Assembly: GCF_016925635.1 (NCBI RefSeq)
Contig: NZ_CP070490.1
Location: 4,222,001-4,286,000, forward strand
Source: Lysinibacillus fusiformis
Lineage (GTDB): Bacteria > Bacillota > Bacilli > Bacillales_A > Planococcaceae
Reading direction: 5' to 3'
Length of the DNA stretch: 64,000 nucleotides
The notes below the pieces were generated by a model that worked only from the letters and a program-made list of their open reading frames with translations, did no database searches and had not been told where the DNA came from. Below are positions 35,978 to 44,792 of the stretch, in pieces; the first letter of the stretch is position 1, and every line of letters starts with the position of its first letter. The position numbers and the translations under genes are program-made.

Positions 35978-37159
35978 CTAATTTTTGCTTTGGGCCAATA
36001 ATTGTACTTTTGCTAAGCGATCCACAGCTTCTTGCAGAAGTTCCTTTGGTTGGACTAATGCTAAACGTAAATAGCCTTGTCCTGCAGTACCAAATACGGT
36101 TCCGGGCACTGTGACAACGCCAACTTGTTCAATCAATTGGAAGGCTAGTTCTGTACAATCGATAGCATAGGGATATTTTGCCCAAACGAACATTCCCCCA
36201 TCTGATGGTGCTGCCTCCCATCCTAAAGCTTGTAAGCCATTCATCAGTGTTTTATGACGTTGTGAGAAAGTGGCACGTAAGCTTTCCGTAATTTCCTCTG
36301 CGTTATCCAGTGCAACGACAGCCGCATCCTGGATAGGCTCGAAAATACCGAAGTCTAAATTTGATTTTAATTGCTTGATAACAGCGATCATTTCTGCATT
36401 TCCTGCGATATAGGCAATACGTGTGCCCGCAAGACTAAAGCTTTTGGAAAGGGAGTTAATCTCCATGCCGACTTCTTTTGCTCCTGGTGCAGCTAGGAAG
36501 CTAATGGGGCCATCTCCCGTAAAATAGAACTCTGAATAGGCCGCATCATGGAGAACAATAATATTATATTTTTTGGCAAAGGCAATGACTTTTTCAAAGT
36601 ACGCTAATGAAGGCATCGCTGGTACAGGATTTCCTGGCAAGTTTAAAATCAATAGCTTTGCTTTCTGGGCAATATCTTCTGGTACAGCGTCTAAATCAGG
36701 TAAATAATCGTTGTCAGCTGTTTGAGGCATGTAATAAGGTATTGCGCCAGCTAAGTGAATTCCTGCGTCATATGCAACATAAGCTGGGTTTGTGGATAAG
36801 ACGATGTCTCCTGGATCACAAAAGGCGATGGGTAAATGCACTAAGCCTTCTTGCGAGCCAATTGTTTGAATAATTTCTGTTGCGGGATCTAGATCGACGT
36901 TACTACGGCGCTTATAGTAGCGACTCACCGCATCATAAAAACGCTGTGTGCCTGTCAGTGTATAGCCGTAAGATTCAGCTAAACCTGCGCGATAGGAAAG
37001 ATGCTCACGGATTTTAGCATGTGGGGGAAGATCAGGACTTCCTAAGCTTAAGTCAATTAAGGTCATGCCTTTTGCTTGCTGCTCGCGCGCAAAATTTTTC
37101 AAATCTCCGAAAATTGCTGGTGTAAATAATGACATTTTTTTAGATGGTACGATTTTCAA
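35978..37159 (-). CDS. PLP-dependent class I aminotransferase
   Basis: A 393-residue fold-type I aminotransferase of the LL-diaminopimelate/aspartate group. The PLP lysine is in NSLSKSFSLAGTRIAY; other marks are PGNPVPA, HDAAYSEF and GYLRLAL with the substrate Arg. The true start is a TTG at 37159, eight bases after AAGGAGT, giving the family N-terminus (K-I-V-P-S-K-K); the next ATG is at 37135. Amino donor and acceptor cannot be fixed; methionine-, alanine- and DAP-type roles are all possible. Confidence 0.9.
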   Translation of the reverse strand: MKIVPSKKMSLFTPAIFGDLKNFAREQQAKGMTLIDLSLGSPDLPPHAKIREHLSYRAGLAESYGYTLTGTQRFYDAVSRYYKRRSNVDLDPATEIIQTIGSQEGLVHLPIAFCDPGDIVLSTNPAYVAYDAGIHLAGAIPYYMPQTADNDYLPDLDAVPEDIAQKAKLLILNLPGNPVPAMPSLAYFEKVIAFAKKYNIIVLHDAAYSEFYFTGDGPISFLAAPGAKEVGMEINSLSKSFSLAGTRIAYIAGNAEMIAVIKQLKSNLDFGIFEPIQDAAVVALDNAEEITESLRATFSQRHKTLMNGLQALGWEAAPSDGGMFVWAKYPYAIDCTELAFQLIEQVGVVTVPGTVFGTAGQGYLRLALVQPKELLQEAVDRLAKVQLLAQSKN

Positions 37160-37391
37160 AGCTAGTACACTCCTTGTAGTTGTATAACAGAATAGTAGTT
37201 CACATTTTATCATACTGAAGCACAGAAAGGGACAGATATTCTGAAAAAAGAAAATATTTATATAATGGAGAGGATGCGTGCGTAGGCTAGCGAAAATAGA
37301 TTGTCTGCTGTTGGGAGAAGCTACTATAAATTCCTTCACAAAGGAAATTGTATTATACTGAGTATAAAGTTTTTTAGGTGGGATGAGTCTT

Positions 37392-37707
37392 ATGCGAGAC
37401 GAGCTACCATATGCCAAGCAAATGCTTGAAGAAACCACAAGACAGTCCTGACATCAAATGCTCAATTGGTCAGCATAATGATTTTCAATTATCTACAGGC
37501 AAAATGGGGAAGTATTTGAAAAACTATGTGTCAGCTAATTATTGGGCATTGTATGTAAAAACCTATGCGGACGCTGACTATGCTAATATGTGGAATGCCC
37601 TATTTACGGCATGCACACTGTTTCGAAGCATGGCAAAGCATGCCCATATGTCAGCCTATTTGAAGCAAGTATGCACGTTATCACCAGATGCGAAAACGAT
37701 TTTGTAA
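37392..37707 (+). pseudogene. Relic of an aminoglycoside 6-adenylyltransferase (AadK-like)
   Basis: Two frames carry consecutive parts of the C-terminal half of the family. Frame A from 37392: RDELPYAKQMLEET, then a stop. Frame B: KCSIGQHNDFQLSTGKMGKY, LKNYVSANYWALYVKTYADA, MWNALFTACTLFRSMAKHAH, ending near 37707. A shift or small deletion lies around 37440, a piece is missing after MAKH, and the catalytic N-terminal half is absent. The 37392 ATG has a GGTGGGATGAG site. This is a decayed streptomycin-type resistance gene. Confidence 0.75.
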
Positions 37708-37721
37708 GGGGGAAGAGGGCA

Positions 37722-38537
37722 GTGAAGGTATATTCATTAAGCGGACCAAGTGGCACAGGCAAAAGTACAAGTGCGCTTGCCTTTGCCCATAAATTAGGGG
37801 TGGAGGCCATTGTTGATGATGGATTACTCATTGTGAATGGCGTAAGAGTTGCAGGCCTTTCTGCTAAATTTGAAAAAAATACAATTACCGCTGTACGGCG
37901 TGCCATTTTTACAGATCCAGCCCATCGTGAGGCTGTCCAAAAAGCGCTAGCTCATCATCAGGTACAGTCTATTTTACTTATCGGCACATCGACTAAAATG
38001 ACGAATAGTATTGCCAAGCAGCTAGAGCTAGGACCGATTGAGCATTATTATGATGTGGAGGATGTCCGTTCTTTTAAGGAAATTCAAAAAGCCCGCTTTA
38101 TCCGTCAAACACAGGGTAAGCATGTGATGCCGATCCCCTATAGACAAGTGGAGCAAAATTTCTTTAAACGATTGGTGCAAAAGGGCATGGAGATTTTTTC
38201 ATCGAAACGAGAAAAAATCGGGGAAACGACGATTGTGCGTCCTGATTTTCAGCGGGAATATATAGAAATCAGCAAGCCAGTTTATGTACAGCTACTGACA
38301 TACTGCTGTAGCCAACAGGCGATTGTACAAAAGGTGGAGCAGGCACAATTTGTGTTAGGGGATCAGGTTCAAGCTATCCTCACTATTCAGGTGAAGCTAC
38401 CAATTGATTATCCATTAGCAGCCCGTTTATTGGCATTACAACAAGCGGTGCAGGAAGATTTTTATCTACATTTTGGCTATGAATTAGATGCTATTCATGT
38501 GCATGTTAAAACAGCTATACAAAAGAAAAAGGCGTAA
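37722..38537 (+). CDS. P-loop NTPase fused to an Asp23/Gls24-like domain
   Basis: A 271-residue protein. Walker A SGPSGTGKST lies at residues 7-16, followed by a kinase-like fold with KARFIRQTQG basic segment. From about residue 180 the sequence (PVYVQLLTYCCSQQ, VQAILTIQVKLPIDYP, DAIHVHVKTAI) resembles the Asp23/Gls24 alkaline-shock domain, alternating strands and one helix. The start is GTG with AAGGGGG nine bases away. I recall similar ATPases with Asp23-like tails in Bacillota, but have no function to assign. A strong terminator follows. It may handle nucleotides or envelope stress. Confidence 0.8.
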   Translation: MKVYSLSGPSGTGKSTSALAFAHKLGVEAIVDDGLLIVNGVRVAGLSAKFEKNTITAVRRAIFTDPAHREAVQKALAHHQVQSILLIGTSTKMTNSIAKQLELGPIEHYYDVEDVRSFKEIQKARFIRQTQGKHVMPIPYRQVEQNFFKRLVQKGMEIFSSKREKIGETTIVRPDFQREYIEISKPVYVQLLTYCCSQQAIVQKVEQAQFVLGDQVQAILTIQVKLPIDYPLAARLLALQQAVQEDFYLHFGYELDAIHVHVKTAIQKKKA

Positions 38538-38584
38538 AAAACAGGTACTCCGCTCGCACATTGGCGTTAAGAGTACCTGTTTTT
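38538..38584. terminator. Bidirectional terminator
   Basis: A 13-bp perfect stem AAAACAGGTACTC / GAGTACCTGTTTT with a 20-base loop and T/A runs on both sides. Confidence 0.85.
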
Positions 38585-39378
38585 TATTTTGGCTGACGGG
38601 TAAATTGAGGCTGGCGTTTTTCCACAAAGGCACGACAACCCTCTGCGAAATCACTGCCTACAAATGGCGAAGAGCCTTGCCATAAGGTCGGCACACTATC
38701 GAGACATTCCTGAACGGATTGCTTCACGGCAAGTAAGGATTCAGGGGACATCCCTGCAACAAGCTTGCCCATTCGAATCATGTATTTATTTAAATCCTTT
38801 TCAGCTACTAAGTAGTTAAGCAGCCCAAGCTTGAAAGCTTCCTCTGCTTTAAACATTCGTCCTGTAAAGACTAAATCCTTGGTTGTGGCAGGGCCGACGA
38901 GCTGAACTAAACGCTGCGCAAATTTGTTATTTAAAGTAATCCCTAATTTACCGACAGGAATGCCGAGCTTGGCCTTGTCGGAGCCAATGCGGATATCACA
39001 GGCTAAGGCTAATTCCAAGCCAGCGCCCATTGCCGGGCCGTTGATGACGCCAATCGTTGGAATCGGTAGGCGCTCAATGGTTGAAATGGTCTTTTCCATA
39101 TGTACAAACGCTTCTTCAGCTTGCTCAAGAGAGATGGCATTGAACTCTTTAATATCAGAGCCGGCTGTAAAGCTTTGGCCAGAGCCTCGTAAAATCAGTA
39201 CTTTATTTTTCGGATTATCTAATACTTGTAGGGCAATCTTGGCTAATTGATCCCACATGTTTGCCGTTAATGCATTTTTTGCCTGTGGTCGATGAATCGT
39301 AATAATCGCTAGCCCAGCTGTTTCTTGATAAATAATTTTCGCATCTTCTGCTTCCAGTCGAGTCGTTTTTACTTGCAT
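38584..39378 (-). CDS. Enoyl-CoA hydratase/isomerase family protein
   Basis: A 264-residue crotonase-fold protein. The oxyanion-hole segments are SFTAGSDIKEF and NGPAMGAGLELALACD; the Glu in GLELA matches the first acid of hydratases. The second acid, normally PE in the following loop, is PV here (LGIPVGKLGI), so it may be an isomerase, a hydrolase or another crotonase rather than a true hydratase. AGGAGG precedes the ATG. It is not next to other beta-oxidation genes. Confidence 0.88.
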   Translation of the reverse strand: MQVKTTRLEAEDAKIIYQETAGLAIITIHRPQAKNALTANMWDQLAKIALQVLDNPKNKVLILRGSGQSFTAGSDIKEFNAISLEQAEEAFVHMEKTISTIERLPIPTIGVINGPAMGAGLELALACDIRIGSDKAKLGIPVGKLGITLNNKFAQRLVQLVGPATTKDLVFTGRMFKAEEAFKLGLLNYLVAEKDLNKYMIRMGKLVAGMSPESLLAVKQSVQECLDSVPTLWQGSSPFVGSDFAEGCRAFVEKRQPQFTRQPK

Positions 39379-39745
39379 ATCGGAAAGCCTCCTACATGTT
39401 AGTGTCTATCTTTATTATATAACACAATCAACGATAAACACGAAATGATACGAATTTTCACATAAAATTGCGTTGTTATACAAGAATGTAGGGAATAGTA
39501 AGCATTTATTGTACTACAACAGGGGAGCGGAATTTACTATTGTAAGAAAGTAAAAATTATGAGAAACTACTTTAGGAACATATGTTTCTTCATTACGTAA
39601 GGGGCATTTGATTGGTAGAAGCGGGTTCATGTTGTGAAAATACAGATTATCCGACATTACAATAATATAAAACGAATTTGAACCTACGCACCCAAAATAT
39701 AGTAAAATAGAAACAACACACGCAAAGCAATCAAGGAGGGGCAAT
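39379..39745. other. Intergenic region, about 365 bases
   Basis: AT-rich DNA between the divergent crotonase and recombinase-like genes. No hairpin, repeat or small gene is convincing; the minus-strand frame of 81 codons reaching into the recombinase gene lacks a ribosome site. Confidence 0.4.
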
Positions 39746-40621
39746 ATGGTTACACTCAAGGAAGCATGGAATAGCTACGCATTGCTGCTACAATCATTGA
39801 AAAAAAGTGCTGCCACAAAAAAACAATACAATATGGATGGGCAGCAGTTTTTAACATTCGCCCATGAGCAAAACTACCTGTATGTGGACCATCAATTGAA
39901 AAATTTATTACAGCTCTATTGCGACTATTTAAAGGAAACCTACAGTAATATCAACACGTTTAATCATAAAATAGCGACATTGCGAGGCTTTGTAGATTTT
40001 ATTTTTTTACGAGAATGGGTGGAGCCTTTTGATTATCAGCATATTTTGCAGCCGAAAAAAAGACAAAAAGAAGCACTGCAAGTACTGACAAATAAACAGG
40101 TCATGCAAATTGCCAACGTATGGCCAACCTATTTTCAATATGCTAAAACGCAGGAGCATGCATGGCTGGCAAGACGCAATGGCTGTATCGTTCAAGTGTT
40201 GATGGAAACGGGTTGTAAGCCCGCTGAGCTTGTGCGCATGAAATGGGCTCACTTGAATGAAGAGAAAGCGACCCTTTTTATAGCTAATCGAAATGGACGT
40301 CGAGAAATTAAGTGTTCGCCCATCCTCATGGACATGCTAACACAATATAAAAAAGAGACGACCCATTTACATGAGCAAGAGGTAGGGGAATGGGTTTGGG
40401 TAAGCGAGGCGAGTTTAGCGAAGCCGATTACGACGAAGACAATTGAACGCATTTTCCAAACGATGGCTCAAGATATAGGGAAGAATATAAGAGCAACTGA
40501 TTTGCGTTATACTGTCATGCAACGGGCATTTCAGCAGGAAAAAACGCTGGAGCATATTCAACAAGAAATGGGCTATGTACGGAAATGGGTGCTAACAGAA
40601 AGACAGCAGCGCCTCGAATAA
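39746..40621 (+). CDS. Degenerate tyrosine-recombinase-like protein
   Basis: A 291-residue protein with the two-domain layout of phage-integrase-type recombinases: SAM-like N-terminal domain (about 1-105) and catalytic domain. The catalytic residues are eroded: TGCKPAEL in place of TGxRxSEL (Arg to Lys), ATDLRYT in place of HxLRHT (only Arg kept), MGYVRK in place of GHSS, and no tyrosine in the terminal segment, which ends soon after. The gene itself is intact with AAGGAGGGGC upstream, so it may be a DNA-binding protein derived from a recombinase. An intact Xer-like relative lies at 44793. Confidence 0.8.
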   Translation: MVTLKEAWNSYALLLQSLKKSAATKKQYNMDGQQFLTFAHEQNYLYVDHQLKNLLQLYCDYLKETYSNINTFNHKIATLRGFVDFIFLREWVEPFDYQHILQPKKRQKEALQVLTNKQVMQIANVWPTYFQYAKTQEHAWLARRNGCIVQVLMETGCKPAELVRMKWAHLNEEKATLFIANRNGRREIKCSPILMDMLTQYKKETTHLHEQEVGEWVWVSEASLAKPITTKTIERIFQTMAQDIGKNIRATDLRYTVMQRAFQQEKTLEHIQQEMGYVRKWVLTERQQRLE

Positions 40622-40664
40622 AGGCGTGCAGTAATCGCGATTTATCACCATCACTGCACGCCTT
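40621..40664. terminator. Bidirectional terminator
   Basis: A 12-bp perfect stem AAGGCGTGCAGT / ACTGCACGCCTT with a 20-base loop, T and A rich ends. It ends the recombinase-like gene and the transglutaminase operon from opposite sides. Confidence 0.88.
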
Positions 40665-41519
40665 TTATAAATGATTCAATGCTTTGACATTCACTTTGAC
40701 TGTTAAATCATGCTTGCCTCCAGAATATACACCTTCCACAGGGCTAATGTCACTATAATCGCGACCAATACATAAAATAATATGATTTTCCAATACTTCC
40801 ACATTATTCGTGGGATCAAGACCAATCCAGCCAATACCCGGGATCATGACTTCTACCCAAGCATGTGTTGCAATATCACCAATGAGGGCTGAGTTTTCAT
40901 CGACATATAAATAGCCACTGACATAGCGAGCTGGAATTCCTTTAGCCCGTAAAACAGCCAGCATAACATGGGTGAAATCCTGACAAACACCCCGTTTTAA
41001 TGCAAATGCCTCACTTGCCGTTGTCGTTACATTTGTCGCTGTCGGATCATACTCAAAGCTCGAATATAAATATTGCATTAAATTAAGCGAAAAGAGCACA
41101 GGATTTTCAGCATGACCGATCGCATGATAGACTTCCTCTAGCTGCTGCTCTGTCATAAATGTAAAATGTGTTGCTTTTAAATACGGTAAATAATGCTCAT
41201 AGAATAGCTGCGAGTGAAAAATGGTCTGCATTTCGGGTGAATATTGAATACGATGAATAAATGGCGCACGCTGAATACTCACAATCGAAGATGTATGAAT
41301 TTCTAGTATTTGATGCTGCTCTGGTATATAAAAAGAACCAACTGTATTGCCCCAAATATCCGTATGCTCACGGGTCAGGGAAGACGGCGTAATGGCAATT
41401 CGATAAGATAATAATCGCTGACGCTCATCACTACGCGGCTTTAAACGAATGGTATTCAAGCTTTGATCGACTTCAGACTCATATTGAAAAATATTTGTAT
41501 GCTGAATTTCAAATTTCAT
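40665..41519 (-). CDS. Transglutaminase-like cysteine peptidase
   Basis: A 284-residue protein: N-terminal Bact_transglu_N beta domain (about 1-130) and a papain-like transglutaminase core with the triad Cys (RGVCQDFTHV), His (ATHAWVEV) and Asp (LDPTNN). No signal peptide. It is the last gene of a three-gene operon with an alpha-E protein and an ATP-grasp enzyme, a combination described by Iyer and co-workers as a predicted peptide-forming/cleaving system. The start at 41519 follows AAGGAA; a longer frame to 41633 would overlap the upstream gene. Probably a peptidase acting on the amide products of the partner ligase. Confidence 0.93.
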   Translation of the reverse strand: MKFEIQHTNIFQYESEVDQSLNTIRLKPRSDERQRLLSYRIAITPSSLTREHTDIWGNTVGSFYIPEQHQILEIHTSSIVSIQRAPFIHRIQYSPEMQTIFHSQLFYEHYLPYLKATHFTFMTEQQLEEVYHAIGHAENPVLFSLNLMQYLYSSFEYDPTATNVTTTASEAFALKRGVCQDFTHVMLAVLRAKGIPARYVSGYLYVDENSALIGDIATHAWVEVMIPGIGWIGLDPTNNVEVLENHIILCIGRDYSDISPVEGVYSGGKHDLTVKVNVKALNHL

Positions 41520-41580
41520 CGTGTCCGCTTCCTTCTGCTTACTGACTTGCCTGTTGAAAGGGAGCTGTGGTGAATTCCTT

Positions 41581-42546
41581 TCAAGGTTGTACGCTGGGTT
41601 CATATAAATGATAGATTGTCGAAAAGGCATCACTAAACGCCATAAATTGAGACAATCTTTCCTCCATCATTGTTATGGTTTCCTCAATAGTCATTTGCCA
41701 AAAATCAATATGATCGATTGCAAGAACTAGGCTACTAATATCCGATTGAAGCGTTAATAATCGTGAGGATAAGGAATCATGTTCAATAGCCGTTATAGCT
41801 TCTTCTATTTTCTTTACACAAAACTTCACAGAACATGGGAAATGCTCATCTTGGACTAAATAGCGAATGACCGTCAATAAATCGGTGTGACGATGCTTCC
41901 GCATGAAAGATTCTCTCGCTGCGGTAAGTTCCAATAAAAAGGTACCATCATCCTCTAACTGCGACATACCTGTCAGCTTTTGTTGTTCTACGATAATAAC
42001 AATCATCCGCATGGTTTTTTCTGCTCGTTCAAGCCATTTGCCGACCTGCATAAAATAGAAGGGAAGATCGCGATCCACCGTGCTTTCAATCAACCCTGTC
42101 TCCATCCATAAAGTCTTTCGTACGTTCTGTAGAAAACCTTGGAGCTCAATGAGTGGAATTGGTCGTTCTCTTTTTAGTATGGACTGTTGCTTCGTTAAAT
42201 AAAAGGCATTTTGAATTTCCCATAGTTCCGTTGGCATACTATCACGTGTAACCCGTGCATTTTCCCGAATCGCACGTAATGTGGCATGAAGGGCATTACC
42301 GTTTTTCTCAGAAAATAGAAGATAGTCAATCAAAGGATTGACACGTATCGTTGAATAATTTGCTAAATACTCCTCCTTAGAGGCGCAAATATTTAAAACA
42401 GCCTCCCAATGATCAATATAATCATGTTCTTGCCCTGATTGCTCCAACATATTCAACAGCTGTACCTGTAATATATGTGCATTTGTTTGTGTGCGTTCAC
42501 TATAACGTGCCATCCAGTACAACGCGTCGGCTACTCGACTTAGCAT
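41581..42546 (-). CDS. Alpha-E domain protein (DUF403)
   Basis: A 321-residue all-helical protein starting MLSRVADALYWMARYSERTQ, the signature of the alpha-E family. Members almost always sit with circularly permuted ATP-grasp proteins and transglutaminases and are thought to be structural or catalytic partners. AAAGGAGG lies nine bases before the ATG. Its 5' end overlaps the end of the ATP-grasp gene by 47 bases in another frame, suggesting tight translational coupling. Confidence 0.93.
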   Translation of the reverse strand: MLSRVADALYWMARYSERTQTNAHILQVQLLNMLEQSGQEHDYIDHWEAVLNICASKEEYLANYSTIRVNPLIDYLLFSEKNGNALHATLRAIRENARVTRDSMPTELWEIQNAFYLTKQQSILKRERPIPLIELQGFLQNVRKTLWMETGLIESTVDRDLPFYFMQVGKWLERAEKTMRMIVIIVEQQKLTGMSQLEDDGTFLLELTAARESFMRKHRHTDLLTVIRYLVQDEHFPCSVKFCVKKIEEAITAIEHDSLSSRLLTLQSDISSLVLAIDHIDFWQMTIEETITMMEERLSQFMAFSDAFSTIYHLYEPSVQP

Positions 42547-43990
42547 GCTGCCATTCCTCCTTTAAAATCCACGTATCCTTTGCACCGCCACCTTGAGATG
42601 AATTCACAACAAGGGACCCTTCTTGTAGTGCCACTCTGGATAAACCACCAGGCAACACATAGCAATCCTCACCCTTCATAACATAGACACGTAAATCAAC
42701 ATGGCAAGGATAAAATCGTCCATTCTGGAAGGCAGGCGCTCTGGATAATTTAATCGTTGGTTGTGCAATGTACTGATAGGGACGCTCTATAATTTTTTGC
42801 TTAAACAAAGCAATCTCTTCCTTACTAGCATGTGGACCAATTAGCATATCATAGCCACCAGAGGCTCCCACATTTTTAATGACCAGCTCGTCAAGATGCT
42901 CTAGCACCCATTCACGCTGACTGTCATCTCCTAGATGGTAGGTTTTCACATTCGGTAGAATCGGCTCTTCCTGTAAATAATAGCGAATCATCTCAGGTAC
43001 ATAGGCATACATCGCTTTATCATCTGCCACACCATTTCCCACGGCATTCAAGATTGCCACATGACCTGCTTGATAGGCTGCCATTAAATGCGGAACACCT
43101 AATAAAGAATCCTCACGAAATACGGTAGGATCTAAAAAATCATCATCAATTCGACGATAAATAATATCGATTTGCTGTAGGCCATAGATGGTTTTCATAT
43201 AGACTTTCAAATCTTGTACGACTAAATCGCGTCCTTCGACAAGCTGGATGTTTAAATGCTGGGCTAAAAAGACATGATCGTAATACGCTGAATTGTACAT
43301 GCCTGCTGTTAGTAGCACAGCTTTAGGCTCTCGCTCCGCTTGCATGGAAGGTGGACGATGCGCAAGAAGTGCTTTTTTCATGCAAGCCATATGTTTATCA
43401 AGTGGTCGGATCGTATGCTTGGAGAAAAATTCTGGGTATACTTCCTTCATCACATCCCGATTTTCAAAGACATAGGAAATACCAGAAGGGTTGCGTAAAT
43501 TATCTTCAAGCACATGATAATCTCCTTTTTCATCCCGAATTAAATCAATCCCTGCTAAAAATATATGATTCCCAATTGGTACATGAAGCCCCTTCATGGT
43601 TGGTGTGAAATACGGATTATTTTCGACAAGCTGTTTCGGAATAAGACCGTCTTGAATGATCATTTGCTGCCCGTAGACATCCTGTAAAAATAAGTTCAGA
43701 GCTTCCACACGTTGTTTAACACCTGCTTCAATCATAGCCCATTTCGTTTGAGGAATAATGATAGGTACACAATCAAAGGGCATGGTACGCTCCGTTCCGT
43801 CTTGTGCACCATACACCGTAAAGGTAATTCCTTGTCTAAGAAAGCTTGCTTGTGCTTGTCGGTATTTTTCTTCAAGTTGCTCCTGCGAAAAAAAGGATAG
43901 CTTATGATGAAAAGATCGGTAGTGAGGCTTTGGCTTATTGCCGTCAAACATTTCATCGAAAAACAGACTAGAATCATATAAATTCATCAT
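42500..43990 (-). CDS. Circularly permuted ATP-grasp amidoligase (DUF404/407 type)
   Basis: A 496-residue ATP-grasp protein of the circularly permuted type 2 group, predicted to form amide bonds between an acid and an amine using ATP. Recognisable segments: DGNKPKPHYRSFHHKL, GITFTVYG, YTPTMK-like FTPTMKGLHV, DIIYRRIDDDFLDP, NAVGNGVADDKAMY, KNVGASGGYDMLIGP and SSQGGGAKDTWIL (in order). The ATG at 43990 has GGAGG eight bases upstream. First gene of the operon. Substrates unknown; the family is linked to synthesis of small peptides or peptide tags. Confidence 0.93.
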   Translation of the reverse strand: MMNLYDSSLFFDEMFDGNKPKPHYRSFHHKLSFFSQEQLEEKYRQAQASFLRQGITFTVYGAQDGTERTMPFDCVPIIIPQTKWAMIEAGVKQRVEALNLFLQDVYGQQMIIQDGLIPKQLVENNPYFTPTMKGLHVPIGNHIFLAGIDLIRDEKGDYHVLEDNLRNPSGISYVFENRDVMKEVYPEFFSKHTIRPLDKHMACMKKALLAHRPPSMQAEREPKAVLLTAGMYNSAYYDHVFLAQHLNIQLVEGRDLVVQDLKVYMKTIYGLQQIDIIYRRIDDDFLDPTVFREDSLLGVPHLMAAYQAGHVAILNAVGNGVADDKAMYAYVPEMIRYYLQEEPILPNVKTYHLGDDSQREWVLEHLDELVIKNVGASGGYDMLIGPHASKEEIALFKQKIIERPYQYIAQPTIKLSRAPAFQNGRFYPCHVDLRVYVMKGEDCYVLPGGLSRVALQEGSLVVNSSQGGGAKDTWILKEEWQHAKSSSRRVVLDGTL

Positions 43991-44066
43991 ATGGATCGCC
44001 TCCGAATTCAAGTAGTAGTGAAAACATGTTACACTGTGAATAAATACATAAAAGGAGCTAATAACC

Positions 44067-44480
44067 ATGACCATCATTAATTTAATGCAAGCGTATGAAT
44101 TAGATAAACTATCCAAATTAAATTTATCAGACGAGGAGATTTTACGAGCTTTACGTTCGGGGGATGTATCAGCTTGGCAAGAACAAGTACCAAACTATGA
44201 ATTTAGTGAGACAATGGCTCTTTATCAGGAAGGGGAACAACAGTTCTTAGATGCATACCATGGCCATTATCGAATCAAGTATGTAACATTACCAGGCATC
44301 CAACGTTTATTGCAGCTACGCTTTCAATTAGAAGAAGGGAAGGATTACCAACTATTAGAAACAGGTATCCAGCATTTAACGTGTGATGAGGAGACAGTCA
44401 CAAGACTTCAGCAAATGTTATCGACAAACTGGTCACTCACAAAACAAGAGGATGGGAACTATTCAGTTTTTGTAAAATAA
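44067..44480 (+). CDS. Hypothetical protein, 137 residues
   Basis: A soluble acidic protein with a good ribosome site (AAAAGGAG, ten bases). Divergent from the ATP-grasp operon with only 76 bases between starts, so the two units may share control. Helical N-terminal half (DEEILRALRSGDVSAWQ), then mixed strand/helix with aromatic residues (YHGHYRIKYVTLPGIQRLL). I do not recognise the family. Nothing resembles a DNA-binding motif. The position could mean a link to the ATP-grasp system. Confidence 0.8.
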   Translation: MTIINLMQAYELDKLSKLNLSDEEILRALRSGDVSAWQEQVPNYEFSETMALYQEGEQQFLDAYHGHYRIKYVTLPGIQRLLQLRFQLEEGKDYQLLETGIQHLTCDEETVTRLQQMLSTNWSLTKQEDGNYSVFVK

Positions 44481-44640
44481 TACCATGTGCGTTGTGAGAC
44501 GAATTGACATGGACAGTTACCCATCTACTGTTTTTTCAAAGCGTCTCATAAAACAAATAAAGTCTACTAGATTTTAATATTCATTTACCGTGAACTTTAT
44601 GCCTAAAATCCTATAACTGTCACAAAATAGTTAAAACAAA

Positions 44641-44669
44641 AACCTCTTTTATAAAAAGAGGTTTTTTTA
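44641..44669 (+). terminator. Terminator
   Basis: A 10-bp perfect stem AACCTCTTTT / AAAAGAGGTT with loop ATA, then seven T. Confidence 0.85.
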
Positions 44670-44681
44670 TTGCGCTCATAT

Positions 44682-44695
44682 AGAACGTTTGTTCT
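44682..44695. promoter_or_regulatory. SOS-box-like palindrome
   Basis: AGAACGTTTGTTCT contains GAAC-N4-GTTC, the arrangement of the Bacillus LexA (DinR) box. It lies about 100 bases before the Xer-like gene. A candidate only: one outer base and one inner base differ from the consensus. Confidence 0.4.
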
Positions 44696-44728
44696 GAAGT
44701 GCGAAAAAGGGCATTTTTTTTCAATAAA

Positions 44729-44752
44729 GTTCCCAAATTTATATTTGGGAAC
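44729..44752 (+). promoter_or_regulatory. Perfect palindrome with T run before the recombinase gene
   Basis: Ten-base arms GTTCCCAAAT / ATTTGGGAAC with loop TTAT, then G and six T. It looks like an intrinsic terminator placed 40 bases upstream of the Xer-like start, or an operator. Either would control entry of transcription into the gene. Confidence 0.65.
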
Positions 44753-44792
44753 GTTTTTTCATGGTAAAATAGAGCAAATAGAGGTGATACGC

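Noticed and set aside
39514-39759. Minus-strand 81-codon frame
   Set aside because: Overlaps the recombinase-like start and promoter region and has no ribosome site.
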